The notes beneath the pieces were generated by a model that saw only the letters and a program-made list of their open reading frames with translations, was not told the origin of the DNA and did not search any database. Shown one piece after another: positions 1 to 5,417 of a stretch of 12,718 bases of DNA; the first letter of the stretch is position 1, and each line of letters begins with the position of its first letter. Position numbers and translations under genes: made by a program. The DNA is taken from contig JAISGC010000112.1 of the NCBI GenBank assembly GCA_031263295.1, positions 1-12,718 of the forward strand, given 5' to 3'. Source of the DNA: Rickettsiales bacterium. GTDB taxonomy: Bacteria > Pseudomonadota > Alphaproteobacteria > Rs-D84.

Positions 1-110
1 GTACAATCCCACCCGTCCTATGGTGGGGCACACCGCGCGTCCTGCCCGTCGCGCTTTATAAGTCGCATTACCTATTGCGCTGTCGACTGTTTTTCAGTAT
101 TCTTCAATTC

Positions 111-1427
111 ATGAAAAAACTATTATCTGTTCTCTGTTCTCTGTTCTCTGTTCTCTATTCCGCGTCGGCGGAGTTGAAGGTCGACATCGTCGCCGGGAAT
201 GCCGAGCCGATTGAAATCGCGATCGCGAAGTTCGACGCGATGCCCGCCAACGAAAAAATCGCGGACGAAATCCGCAAGGTGGTCGAGGCCGATTTGCGTT
301 CCAGCGGCCTGTTCCACATAGTCAGCGTTTCGGCCGCGCCCGAAATATTAAAGTTCGACACCATGCCGAACTTCCAAAAGTGGTCCGCGATAAAGGCCAA
401 GGTTCTGGTGCAGTCGAAGCTGACGCGCACGAAAGACAAAAAACTGCGCCTGCAATTTTTCGTCTGGGACATCAAGGGCAAGGAGCAGATCGAGGCGCAA
501 TCGTTATTGACCGGCATAGACGCGTCGCGCCGCCTGGGGCATATTATGTCGGACGCGATTTATTCGCGGCTCACGGGCGAGGGCGGATACTTCGATTCGC
601 AGATTGTCTTGACCGCGATGTCGGGCGGATATATGACGCCGAAAAAACGACTTGCGATTATGGATATGGACGGCGCCAATTTCAGGTTTATTTCGGACGA
701 CCGCGCCTATGTGCTGAATCCGCATTTCTCGCCGAATATGCAGCGCATAGTTTTCCTGTCGTTCAGGGACGAGGATCCGAATGTCTGGATACTTGATATG
801 AACGACGGGTCGCAGAGGAAACTCGGAAAGTTTCCGGGGATGAACTTCGCGCCGCGCTGGTCGCCCGACGGAAAGAAAATCGCGTTCTCCCTTGTCGAGG
901 ATAACGGCGCGTCGAACATTTATGAATATGAAATCGACACAAAAAAAATGCGCAAATTGACCAGGACGACCGGCATAAACACTTCGCCGTCATATTCGCC
1001 GGACGGAAAAATTATGGCGTATAATTCCAACTCGTCGGGTTCGCAGCAGCTTCACGCGCTCGACTTGAAGACATTGAAAACGCGGCGGATTTCATACGGC
1101 GACGGGCGCTATGCGACGCCGGCCTTTTCGCCCGACGGAAAATATCTGGCATTTACCAAAATCGCGGACGACACATTCTTCATCGGCGTGATGTCGCCCG
1201 AGGGCAAGAACGAGCGCATCCTCGCTGGCGGCTGGTATATGGAGGCTCCGTCTTGGGCGCCGAACAGCCGCCGCCTGGTTTATTTCGAGACGGAAAAAAT
1301 CAACGACGGCGACGAGCGCCAATCGTCCATCCGCAGCGTCGATATTCTCGGCCACTTCAACTATGAAATCAAAACGCCCGAAGGCGTCAACGGAATGGAT
1401 CCGACATGGTCTCCATTATTGCCGTGA
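111..1427 (+). CDS. tolB: Tol-Pal system protein TolB (periplasmic beta-propeller)
   Basis: Periplasmic component of the Tol-Pal envelope complex, which binds Pal and TolA and helps constrict the outer membrane at division. The ATG at 111 gives 438 residues, the usual family size. Residues 1-20 form a signal peptide (MKKLL, a hydrophobic core, then ASA before ELKVDIV). An N-terminal domain follows, then a six-bladed propeller marked by repeated SPDG/SPNM motifs (HFSPNM, RWSPDGKK, SYSPDGK, AFSPDGKY, SWAPNSR) and ending TWSPLLP. The reading frame stays open upstream to position 3, but the ATG at 111 is the one that gives a proper signal peptide. No clear Shine-Dalgarno precedes it. The hydrophobic core is encoded by tandem heptamers (126-160). 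tolA would be expected upstream and pal downstream; instead a nuclease gene follows, so the usual tol-pal order appears broken on the 3' side. Confidence 0.95.
   Translation: MKKLLSVLCSLFSVLYSASAELKVDIVAGNAEPIEIAIAKFDAMPANEKIADEIRKVVEADLRSSGLFHIVSVSAAPEILKFDTMPNFQKWSAIKAKVLVQSKLTRTKDKKLRLQFFVWDIKGKEQIEAQSLLTGIDASRRLGHIMSDAIYSRLTGEGGYFDSQIVLTAMSGGYMTPKKRLAIMDMDGANFRFISDDRAYVLNPHFSPNMQRIVFLSFRDEDPNVWILDMNDGSQRKLGKFPGMNFAPRWSPDGKKIAFSLVEDNGASNIYEYEIDTKKMRKLTRTTGINTSPSYSPDGKIMAYNSNSSGSQQLHALDLKTLKTRRISYGDGRYATPAFSPDGKYLAFTKIADDTFFIGVMSPEGKNERILAGGWYMEAPSWAPNSRRLVYFETEKINDGDERQSSIRSVDILGHFNYEIKTPEGVNGMDPTWSPLLP
126..160 (+). repeat. Tandem heptamer (TCTGTTC x4 plus TCTATTC) inside tolB
   Basis: Five consecutive 7-base units, four identical and the last with one change. 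They lie in the signal-peptide region of tolB and are read as SVLCSLFSVLYS. Since 7 is not a multiple of 3, the peptide has a 7-residue period. The reverse complement of the same word occurs as four heptamers at 1971-1998, just before plsY, so the two sites behave as widely separated inverted arms of one repeat family. Confidence 0.9.
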
Positions 1428-1442
1428 ATCGCTTTGCGATTC
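1426..1442 (+). repeat. Mini-palindrome with TTT loop at the tolB stop
   Basis: A perfect 7-bp stem, GAATCGC/GCGATTC, with a TTT loop, starting inside the tolB TGA stop codon (1425-1427). There is no T-run after it, so it is not a typical intrinsic terminator. It resembles other small palindromes in the window that have a GC-TTT-GC or GC-TTC-GC centre (1466-1483, 1588-1612, 5529-5555). Confidence 0.6.
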
Positions 1443-1449
1443 AAGGAAG

Positions 1450-1612
1450 AGAGAATAAGAGAATGCAAACGCTTCGCGTTTGCAGAGAATGAGAGAATGA
1501 AACTTGTTAAAAGGTTTTTGCGAAAAATAAAAGCACTGCGGTTTTCGCGGGCTTCATTCTCTTATTCTCTCATTCTCTTACTCTCTTGCTTTGGCGGCTT
1601 TGCCGCCAAAGC
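1450..1612 (+). repeat. Octamer-arm hairpin cassette encoding a signal peptide, copy 1
   Basis: The left arm has four octamers of the form AGAGAATR (1450-1465 and 1484-1499), split exactly between units 2 and 3 by an 18-nt palindrome (1466-1483). The right arm has four octamers YATTCTCT/TACTCTCT (1555-1586). The arms pair at 30 of 32 positions. After the right arm comes an 11-bp palindrome, stem 1588-1598 with 1602-1612 and a TTT loop, with core GGCGGCTTTGCCGCC. The last left-arm unit supplies the ATG at 1497. The right arm reads SFSYSLILLLS and the palindrome reads CFGGFAAKA. The same architecture recurs at 5425-5555 in an unrelated gene. Confidence 0.85.
1466..1483 (+). repeat. 18-nt palindrome inserted between octamer units
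   Basis: The 18 bases pair throughout, C to G at the outer ends, around a short TTCG centre (CAAACGC...GCGTTTG). It sits precisely between two 8-base units of the left arm and is absent from the otherwise matching cassette at 5425-5456. This suggests a clean insertion of a small palindromic element. Its length is a multiple of three, so it would keep the TTG-initiated frame open, although the ATG at 1497 lies beyond it. Confidence 0.7.
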
Positions 1613-1985
1613 AGAATCGCTTCGGGCCGATGTCGACTATATCTTCGACGGCGATACTTTCTCGGCCAAGGTCGCGCTTGAAAACGGCGCGAAAATATCC
1701 GTGCGCGTTCGCATCCGAAACATAGACGCGCCCGAGATGTCCGGCGAGTGCGAATCCGAAATCGAATTGGCGAATCTGGCCAAGGCGCGGCTCGGCGCGC
1801 TTATTCCAAAGGGAACGATTGTCGAATTGGATAAAATAAAAGACGACAAATATTTGGGGCGCATAGACGCGCTGGTCGCAGAGGGCGGCCGGGACATAGG
1901 AAAGATTATGATTGACGGCAAACTCGCCCGGCCATACAATGGAGGCAAGCGCCAGCCTTGGTGCAAAATAGATAACAGAGAATAG
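1497..1985 (+). CDS. Secreted staphylococcal nuclease (TNase)-like protein
   Basis: Small OB-fold nuclease of the thermonuclease family, about 162 residues from the ATG at 1497; the frame continues back to a TTG at 1434. Signal peptide: basic n-region (MKLVKRFLRKIK), core FSYSLILLLS, then GGFAAKA before ESLRAD. The family's active site is visible. FDGDTF carries the first calcium-ligand Asp. VRIRNIDAPE carries the catalytic Arg, the second Asp and the catalytic Glu. KYLGRI carries the second catalytic Arg. The expected role is Ca2+-dependent cleavage of DNA or RNA in the periplasm or outside the cell; this is inferred from the family. The final residues KIDNRE and the TAG stop are encoded by a tandem heptamer (1971-1998). 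It lies 69 nt after tolB and 16 nt before plsY, probably in one transcript. Confidence 0.85.
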   Translation: MKLVKRFLRKIKALRFSRASFSYSLILLLSCFGGFAAKAESLRADVDYIFDGDTFSAKVALENGAKISVRVRIRNIDAPEMSGECESEIELANLAKARLGALIPKGTIVELDKIKDDKYLGRIDALVAEGGRDIGKIMIDGKLARPYNGGKRQPWCKIDNRE

Positions 1986-1998
1986 AGAACAGAGAATA
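1971..1998 (+). repeat. Tandem heptamer GAGAAYA (x4), complementary to the tolB repeat
   Basis: Four 7-base units (GATAACA, GAGAATA, GAGAACA, GAGAATA) cover the nuclease stop codon (TAG 1983-1985) and run up to the plsY start. The fifth position in phase contains the plsY ATG. The reverse complement is the TGTTCTC word of the tolB signal peptide at 126-160, so the pair could be inverted arms flanking tolB and the nuclease gene. Confidence 0.85.
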
Positions 1999-2001
1999 GA
2001 T

Positions 2002-2574
2002 ATGGAATATATTATGAACGAACAATTATTGATTGCGATTGCGGCCGGATATTTTATGGGGTCGATTCCGTTCGGATTGATTCTTGGGAAACTTTTCGGG
2101 CACGACTTGCGCAAAATCGGCAGCAAGTCCACAGGCGCGACGAACGCACTTCGCGCGGGCGGGCTCGCCCTCGCGATTCCGGTTTTGATTTTGGATTTGG
2201 CCAAGGCCTTCTTCGCGGTTCATATCTTCGGCCTGTGGGCGGGAGTCGCCGCGGTTATCGGGCATTGCTATCCCGTGTGGCTCGGCTTCAAGGGCGGCAA
2301 GGGCGTGGCGAGCGCGCTCGGATTTCTTCTCGCGGTTTGGCCGCTTATGGCCGCGGCCGCGTTCGGAACATTTGTTGTCGGCGTGATACTGACAGGATAT
2401 TCCTCCCTGTCTGCGTTCATTGCGATGCCGGTCGCAGTCGGAATGGGATTTTATCTGTCCGCCAATGTCGGCATCGCGATAGCCGGGCTCTGCGTTTTGA
2501 TTTTATGGCGCGAGCGCTCTAACATCCGCCGCCTGCTTTCCGGAACCGAACCGAAAATGAAGTTTAAGAGGTAG
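2002..2574 (+). CDS. plsY: Acyl-phosphate:glycerol-3-phosphate acyltransferase PlsY
   Basis: Inner-membrane enzyme that transfers an acyl group from acyl phosphate (made by PlsX) to sn-glycerol 3-phosphate, the first acylation in phospholipid synthesis. About 190 residues, normal for PlsY, with several hydrophobic segments. Family motifs are clear: GSIPFGLILGKLFG near the N-terminus, KIGSKSTGATNALRAGG, FKGGKGVAS, and the C-terminal ERSNIRRLLSGTEPK. The start is ambiguous between ATG 2002 and ATG 2014 (MNEQLL); neither has a strong Shine-Dalgarno because the tandem heptamer fills the upstream sequence. The TAG stop forms the first bases of a TAGGAC repeat arm. Confidence 0.96.
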   Translation: MEYIMNEQLLIAIAAGYFMGSIPFGLILGKLFGHDLRKIGSKSTGATNALRAGGLALAIPVLILDLAKAFFAVHIFGLWAGVAAVIGHCYPVWLGFKGGKGVASALGFLLAVWPLMAAAAFGTFVVGVILTGYSSLSAFIAMPVAVGMGFYLSANVGIAIAGLCVLILWRERSNIRRLLSGTEPKMKFKR

Positions 2575-2648
2575 GACTAGGATTAGGACTAGGACTAGGT
2601 GAAGCGTGTGATGATGCTGATGCGTGATAACGGGCCACACCTAGTCCC
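2572..2648 (+). repeat. TAGGAC hairpin element, copy 1 (plsY-dprA junction)
   Basis: The 5' side has four hexamers of TAGGAC/TAGGAT type, then TAGGTG (2572-2601). The 3' arm has only one unit. GGACTAGGTG at 2592-2601 pairs perfectly with 2638-2647, and the tandem words allow other registers such as 2574-2581 with 2640-2647. The 42-nt core 2600-2641 has the same length as, and clear similarity to, the core of the copy after dnaA (shared TGTGAT, TGCTG and ATAAC blocks). No T-run follows, so it is not an obvious terminator; the dprA ATG lies 9 nt after the 3' arm. Confidence 0.8.
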
Positions 2649-2656
2649 TAAAAAAA

Positions 2657-3673
2657 ATGAATCCCGATTTATTCAACAAACTTTTAATCATCCGCACGCG
2701 CGGCATAGGCGCGGTGAAATACCGCGAGCTGATCGATGCTTTCGGCGGAGCAGAGGGCGCGGTCGAGGAGCTGCGCATTGCGGGCGACCAAATCGATTCG
2801 GTCCGGCGCGAGATAGACTTGGCGATGTCGCTCGGCATAAAATACATAGACGACGACGCGCCGGAGTTTCCGGCGATTTATAAGTCCGCGAAAAATCATT
2901 CCCCCGTCCTTGCCGTCCGCGGGTGCGAGGCCGCACTGGCCAAAGTAAGCGTGGGCATTGTTGGAACGCGCCACGCGACCGCCGCCGCTATGCGATTCAC
3001 CTCCGAGCTCGCGGGCGAATTCGCGCGCCGCAATATTTGCGTCGTTTCAGGTATGGCCATGGGAACCGATTCGGCCGCTCACGCGGGCGCGCTTTCGGTC
3101 GCGGGCGAAAACACTATTGCCGTCCTCGCGGGCGGAGCCGACTACATCTGGCCGCTTGAAAACGAAAAATTATATTACGAAATCATAGAGCGCGGCGCGA
3201 TCGTCTCGGACCAGGCGACCGGATACAAGCCCGTCGCGAATAATTTCATCGCGCGCAACCGCGTGGTTGCGGGCCTGTCTGAAAAACTGATACTAGGCGA
3301 GGCCGACGAAAAGTCCGGCTCTGTTGCGACCGCCGGATTTGCGTTGGAGCTCGGGCGCGCGCTTTGGGCGATTCCCGGTCATCCCTCCGACGGACGGAGC
3401 GCGGGACCGAATCGATTCATCGCGGAAGGCGCCGCGAAGTTATGCCGCGGGGCCGTCGACTTTTTTCAATTTGCCGAAAAAACGACCGGCCAGCGGCCGG
3501 CGGCAAAAGAAGGGCAATCGGCATTGCTAGACCTCATCGGAAACATTCCGGCGAACGAAAATGTATTGGCATCCCTTGCCAAAAAAAGCGTATCGGAAAT
3601 ATTGGCCGAACTGGTCGTCTTGGAACTGGGCGGAATGGTCAGAAAAACCGCCGGAGGCTTCGTCCGCGTATAG
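2657..3673 (+). CDS. dprA: DNA processing protein DprA/Smf
   Basis: DprA binds incoming single-stranded DNA and loads RecA during natural transformation. 338 residues. The N-terminus (IIRTRGIGAVKYRELIDAFGG) is the helix-hairpin-helix-like DprA region. The Rossmann-like DNA-binding domain is clear from VGIVGTRHAT, VVSGMAMGTDSAAHAGAL, VLAGGADYIWPLEN, NFIARNRVVAGLS and GHPSDGRSAGPNRFIAEGA. A C-terminal winged-helix domain (LLDLIGNIP ... ILAELVVLELGGMVRKTAGGFVRV) completes the family layout. The ATG at 2657 is the natural start by domain content, but only an A-run lies between it and the upstream hairpin. The nearest Shine-Dalgarno-like stretch (AAGAGG, 2566-2571) is on the far side of the hairpin. 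Confidence 0.95.
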   Translation: MNPDLFNKLLIIRTRGIGAVKYRELIDAFGGAEGAVEELRIAGDQIDSVRREIDLAMSLGIKYIDDDAPEFPAIYKSAKNHSPVLAVRGCEAALAKVSVGIVGTRHATAAAMRFTSELAGEFARRNICVVSGMAMGTDSAAHAGALSVAGENTIAVLAGGADYIWPLENEKLYYEIIERGAIVSDQATGYKPVANNFIARNRVVAGLSEKLILGEADEKSGSVATAGFALELGRALWAIPGHPSDGRSAGPNRFIAEGAAKLCRGAVDFFQFAEKTTGQRPAAKEGQSALLDLIGNIPANENVLASLAKKSVSEILAELVVLELGGMVRKTAGGFVRV

Positions 3674-3690
3674 ACAAAGATTGTCTATAC
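3668..3690 (+). repeat. Perfect 10-bp hairpin overlapping the dprA stop
   Basis: GTATAGACAA (3668-3677) pairs with TTGTCTATAC (3681-3690) across an AGA loop. The dprA TAG stop (3671-3673) is inside the left arm. No T-run follows, so it may be an RNA 3'-end stabiliser or one of the window's small palindromes rather than an intrinsic terminator. The rest of the 151-nt dprA-dnaA gap shows only a 12-nt palindrome at 3726-3737 and A/T-rich stretches. Confidence 0.6.
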
Positions 3691-3824
3691 AGCGCTGATT
3701 TCCGCTACGAATCCGAATCGGAAGTCAAATCGATTTGGGTAAAATTTCTTTTTATAAAAAACTTGAAAACCATTTTTTTGGGGCTAGGTTGTGGGCATCG
3801 GGAAGCGGCAAAAAGGAGATACGG

Positions 3825-5033
3825 ATGGGCGCGGTTGCACTTAAACAAGTTGCGGAAAATCTGGATGTCAAAACGGCGTTGAGCGAGAAAATCGCTGCAA
3901 ACGATTTCGCCGCCTGGATAGCGCCATGCGCAGTCGAGGGAAATAATCTTGTCGCGAACTCGCGATTCAATGCCGATTATATAAGCAATGCTTTCAAGGA
4001 TGCTCTTGTCGCCGTCGGCGTCAGCGTCATAACCAAGCGCCCGCAGCTGCGCATCATTAAAAATGAAATCGCGGCGGCGCCGGTTTCACAAAATAAAATA
4101 TCCTTTGATAATTTCGTTTGCAACGAGCAAAACAAGTTTGCGATTGAGGCGCTGAAAAAAGTTGCGGGGGCCGACCCTGTCGGATTTTCGCCGCTGGTTA
4201 TTTATGGGGCGACGGGAACGGGTAAAACAATGCTGATGGAAAGCCTGGCGAAAAATCCGCGGACGATTATGACAACGGGCGCGGCATTCGTGAACGATTT
4301 CGTGCGGTCGATGAAATCGGGCGCGGTGTTTCAATGGAAAGATTCGCTGCGGAATGTCGATACATTTATTTTGGACGATGTCCAGACGCTCGCGGGCAAG
4401 CGCGCATCGCTCGAAGAGTTTTCCGCGCTTCTGAACGATTTGATTCGCATGGGAAAAAATGTCGTGATAACCGCGAATATTGCTCCGTCCCAGATTGCGG
4501 GATTCGATAGGCGCTTGGTTTCGTTGCTGTCGTCGGGTCTGTCGGTCGATTTGGTCGCGCCGGGCGCGGATGTTCGCGCGGCAATACTTAAAAAGAACGG
4601 CGTCGCGGACGCCTTGGCGAAATCTATCGCGGAACGCGCGCCCGCGAACGGACACATCCTGTCGGGTATCGTTAAAAAAATCGCGGCCTGGACGGAACTC
4701 GATTGCGGCCAAATCGACGAAGCCGTTTGCGAAAGGCTCTTGGGCGATGTCCTCGAAAAAACAAAAACGCCGATTGCGATGGTTAAAAATATGTGCGTGA
4801 AATTGGGAATGTCGTTCGACGATATAATCTCGGCATCGCGGACGCGGGCAGTTGTGTTCGCGCGTCAGAAAATTATGGCGGCATTGAAAGTCTCGACGAC
4901 GCTTACGCTTGCGGAAATCGGAAACCTTGTCGGACGCGATCACGCGAGCGTTCTTTACGCGCTGGCCCAAATCGAGAAGGCGAAGCAGACGGATATGCTG
5001 CTCGCGTCGGAAATTATAGAATTGTCTAAATAG
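3825..5033 (+). CDS. dnaA: Chromosomal replication initiator DnaA, divergent and short
   Basis: The ATG at 3825 has a strong Shine-Dalgarno (AAAAGGAG, 3811-3818) six bases upstream and gives 402 residues, short against roughly 440-520 usual. Domain I contains NDFAAWIAP (about 26-34). The linker is brief. The AAA+ domain starts at ISFDNFV (92-98) with Walker A GATGTGKT (128-135), Walker B FILDDVQ (181-187) and sensor 1 VVITANIAP (213-221). Domain IV ends in the DnaA signature VGRDHASVLYALAQIEK (369-385). By eye alignment the box VII segment, normally D-R-L-x-S-R-F, reads DRRLVSLLSSGL, so the arginine-finger position is Leu234; the sensor 2 Arg aligns with Lys285. It may be a fast-evolving sole DnaA or a second DnaA-like protein. 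The stop TAG opens a TAGGAC repeat. Confidence 0.88.
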   Translation: MGAVALKQVAENLDVKTALSEKIAANDFAAWIAPCAVEGNNLVANSRFNADYISNAFKDALVAVGVSVITKRPQLRIIKNEIAAAPVSQNKISFDNFVCNEQNKFAIEALKKVAGADPVGFSPLVIYGATGTGKTMLMESLAKNPRTIMTTGAAFVNDFVRSMKSGAVFQWKDSLRNVDTFILDDVQTLAGKRASLEEFSALLNDLIRMGKNVVITANIAPSQIAGFDRRLVSLLSSGLSVDLVAPGADVRAAILKKNGVADALAKSIAERAPANGHILSGIVKKIAAWTELDCGQIDEAVCERLLGDVLEKTKTPIAMVKNMCVKLGMSFDDIISASRTRAVVFARQKIMAALKVSTTLTLAEIGNLVGRDHASVLYALAQIEKAKQTDMLLASEIIELSK

Positions 5034-5130
5034 GACTAGGACTAGGATTAGGACTAGGTGAACCTTGTGATAGTGCTGCAACGCAATAACAAGGTTCACC
5101 TAGTCCTAATCCTAGTCCTGATCCTTTTTT
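5032..5130 (+). terminator. TAGGAC hairpin element, copy 2, with T-run: probable dnaA terminator
   Basis: The 5' arm at 5032-5068 and the 3' arm at 5089-5125 are each 37 nt and pair at 35 of 37 positions across a 20-nt loop. The arms are hexamers of TAGGAC/TAGGAT followed by a 13-bp non-repeat extension (AGGTGAACCTTGT). A run of six T (5125-5130) follows the stem directly, the layout of a Rho-independent terminator, although the stem is much longer than usual. The dnaA stop (5031-5033) overlaps its start. It is homologous to the element at 2572-2648. Confidence 0.8.
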
Positions 5131-5132
5131 CC

Positions 5133-5161
5133 TTTACAAAAAATGCAAAAAAATATAAAAT
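5133..5161 (+). promoter_or_regulatory. Candidate sigma70-type promoter upstream of the putative small RNA
   Basis: TTTACA (5133-5138) and TAAAAT (5156-5161) are separated by 17 bp. They sit just after the dnaA terminator T-run and just before a structured stretch that ends in an intrinsic terminator. The region is A-rich, so chance matches are plausible. Confidence 0.4.
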
Positions 5162-5167
5162 GAAAGC

Positions 5168-5280
5168 AGAACCAGGTTGGGAAACCGGTTCGGGGATTTG
5201 ACGATCCCATAAAAAAGCGGCGAAACATTTTTTCGTCGTAATCCGCGCATAAAACTTTGACCGCGTGGCGGTCTTTTTTA
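5168..5280 (+). ncRNA. Candidate small structured RNA of unknown function
   Basis: A predicted transcript of about 113 nt between a promoter-like site and a terminator. Hairpins visible: GAACC-A-GGTT (5169-5178) with AACCGGTTC (5183-5191) closed by a GGGA tetraloop of GNRA type; GGGAT (5193-5197) with ATCCC (5204-5208); GCGG/CGAAA (5217-5225) with TTTCG (5231-5235) and CCGC (5243-5246). The final terminator hairpin is at 5259-5279. I compared it by memory with SRP RNA, 6S, tmRNA and RNase P cores and saw none of their signature motifs. It could instead be a leader or degenerate spacer. Confidence 0.4.
5259..5279 (+). terminator. Rho-independent terminator
   Basis: Perfect 6-bp GC-rich stem GACCGC/GCGGTC (5259-5264, 5268-5273), GTG loop, then six T (5274-5279). 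An outer GCATAAAA/TTTTATGC pairing extends around it. It lies 226 nt after the dnaA stop, beyond an existing terminator, which implies a separate transcript ending here. Confidence 0.75.
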
Positions 5281-5417
5281 TGCACTTGCCGCATTGCGGC
5301 AAGCATCTCCGCTTATGGTCGGGGGCCGTACTGCGCAAGCTTTACGGAATCATTCTTTTTTATGATTCGTCAATCCCCGGCCGCCTTCTCCCAATCGATA
5401 AAACAGGGAGAAAAATT

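Larger units (their letters stand above)
5034..5417. other. 384-nt intergenic region after dnaA
   Basis: No protein gene is convincing here. It contains most of the TAGGAC terminator hairpin (to 5130), a promoter-like pair at 5133-5161, a candidate structured small RNA (about 5168-5280), and a perfect 8-bp palindrome CTTGCCGC/GCGGCAAG with an ATT loop (5285-5303). It also has a 7-bp hairpin GAATCAT/ATGATTC with a T-rich loop (5347-5368) and the Shine-Dalgarno AGGGAG (5405-5410) of the next gene. Confidence 0.7.

Noticed and set aside
1..110. 3' end of an upstream gene (such as tolA), or an extended tolB N-terminus
   Set aside because: Three forward frames are open for part of this stretch, including the tolB frame from position 3, but none reads like TolA or another protein I recognise. 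A weak CCCACC/GGTGGG hairpin at 8-27 is the only structure seen.
1434..1496. TTG start for the nuclease at 1434
   Set aside because: The extra residues come entirely from the repeat arm and inserted palindrome. The ATG at 1497 gives a normal signal peptide.
2572..2648. CRISPR array
   Set aside because: The repeats are 6-8 bp tandem words without spacers and with inverted arms; no cas genes are present.
3674..3824. Replication origin with DnaA boxes upstream of dnaA
   Set aside because: No TTATNCACA-type boxes or reverse complements are seen. The sequence is A/T-rich in parts but has no origin-like cluster.
5168..5280. 4.5S SRP RNA, 6S RNA, tRNA or RNase P RNA
   Set aside because: None of the signature motifs of those RNAs (for example the SRP GGAAGCAGCC region or a tRNA T-loop) is visible.
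5341..5366. Promoter for the secreted-protein gene (TTTACG / TATGAT)
   Set aside because: The spacer is only 14 bp and the -10 overlaps a hairpin; too weak to list. The actual promoter of this gene is not identified.
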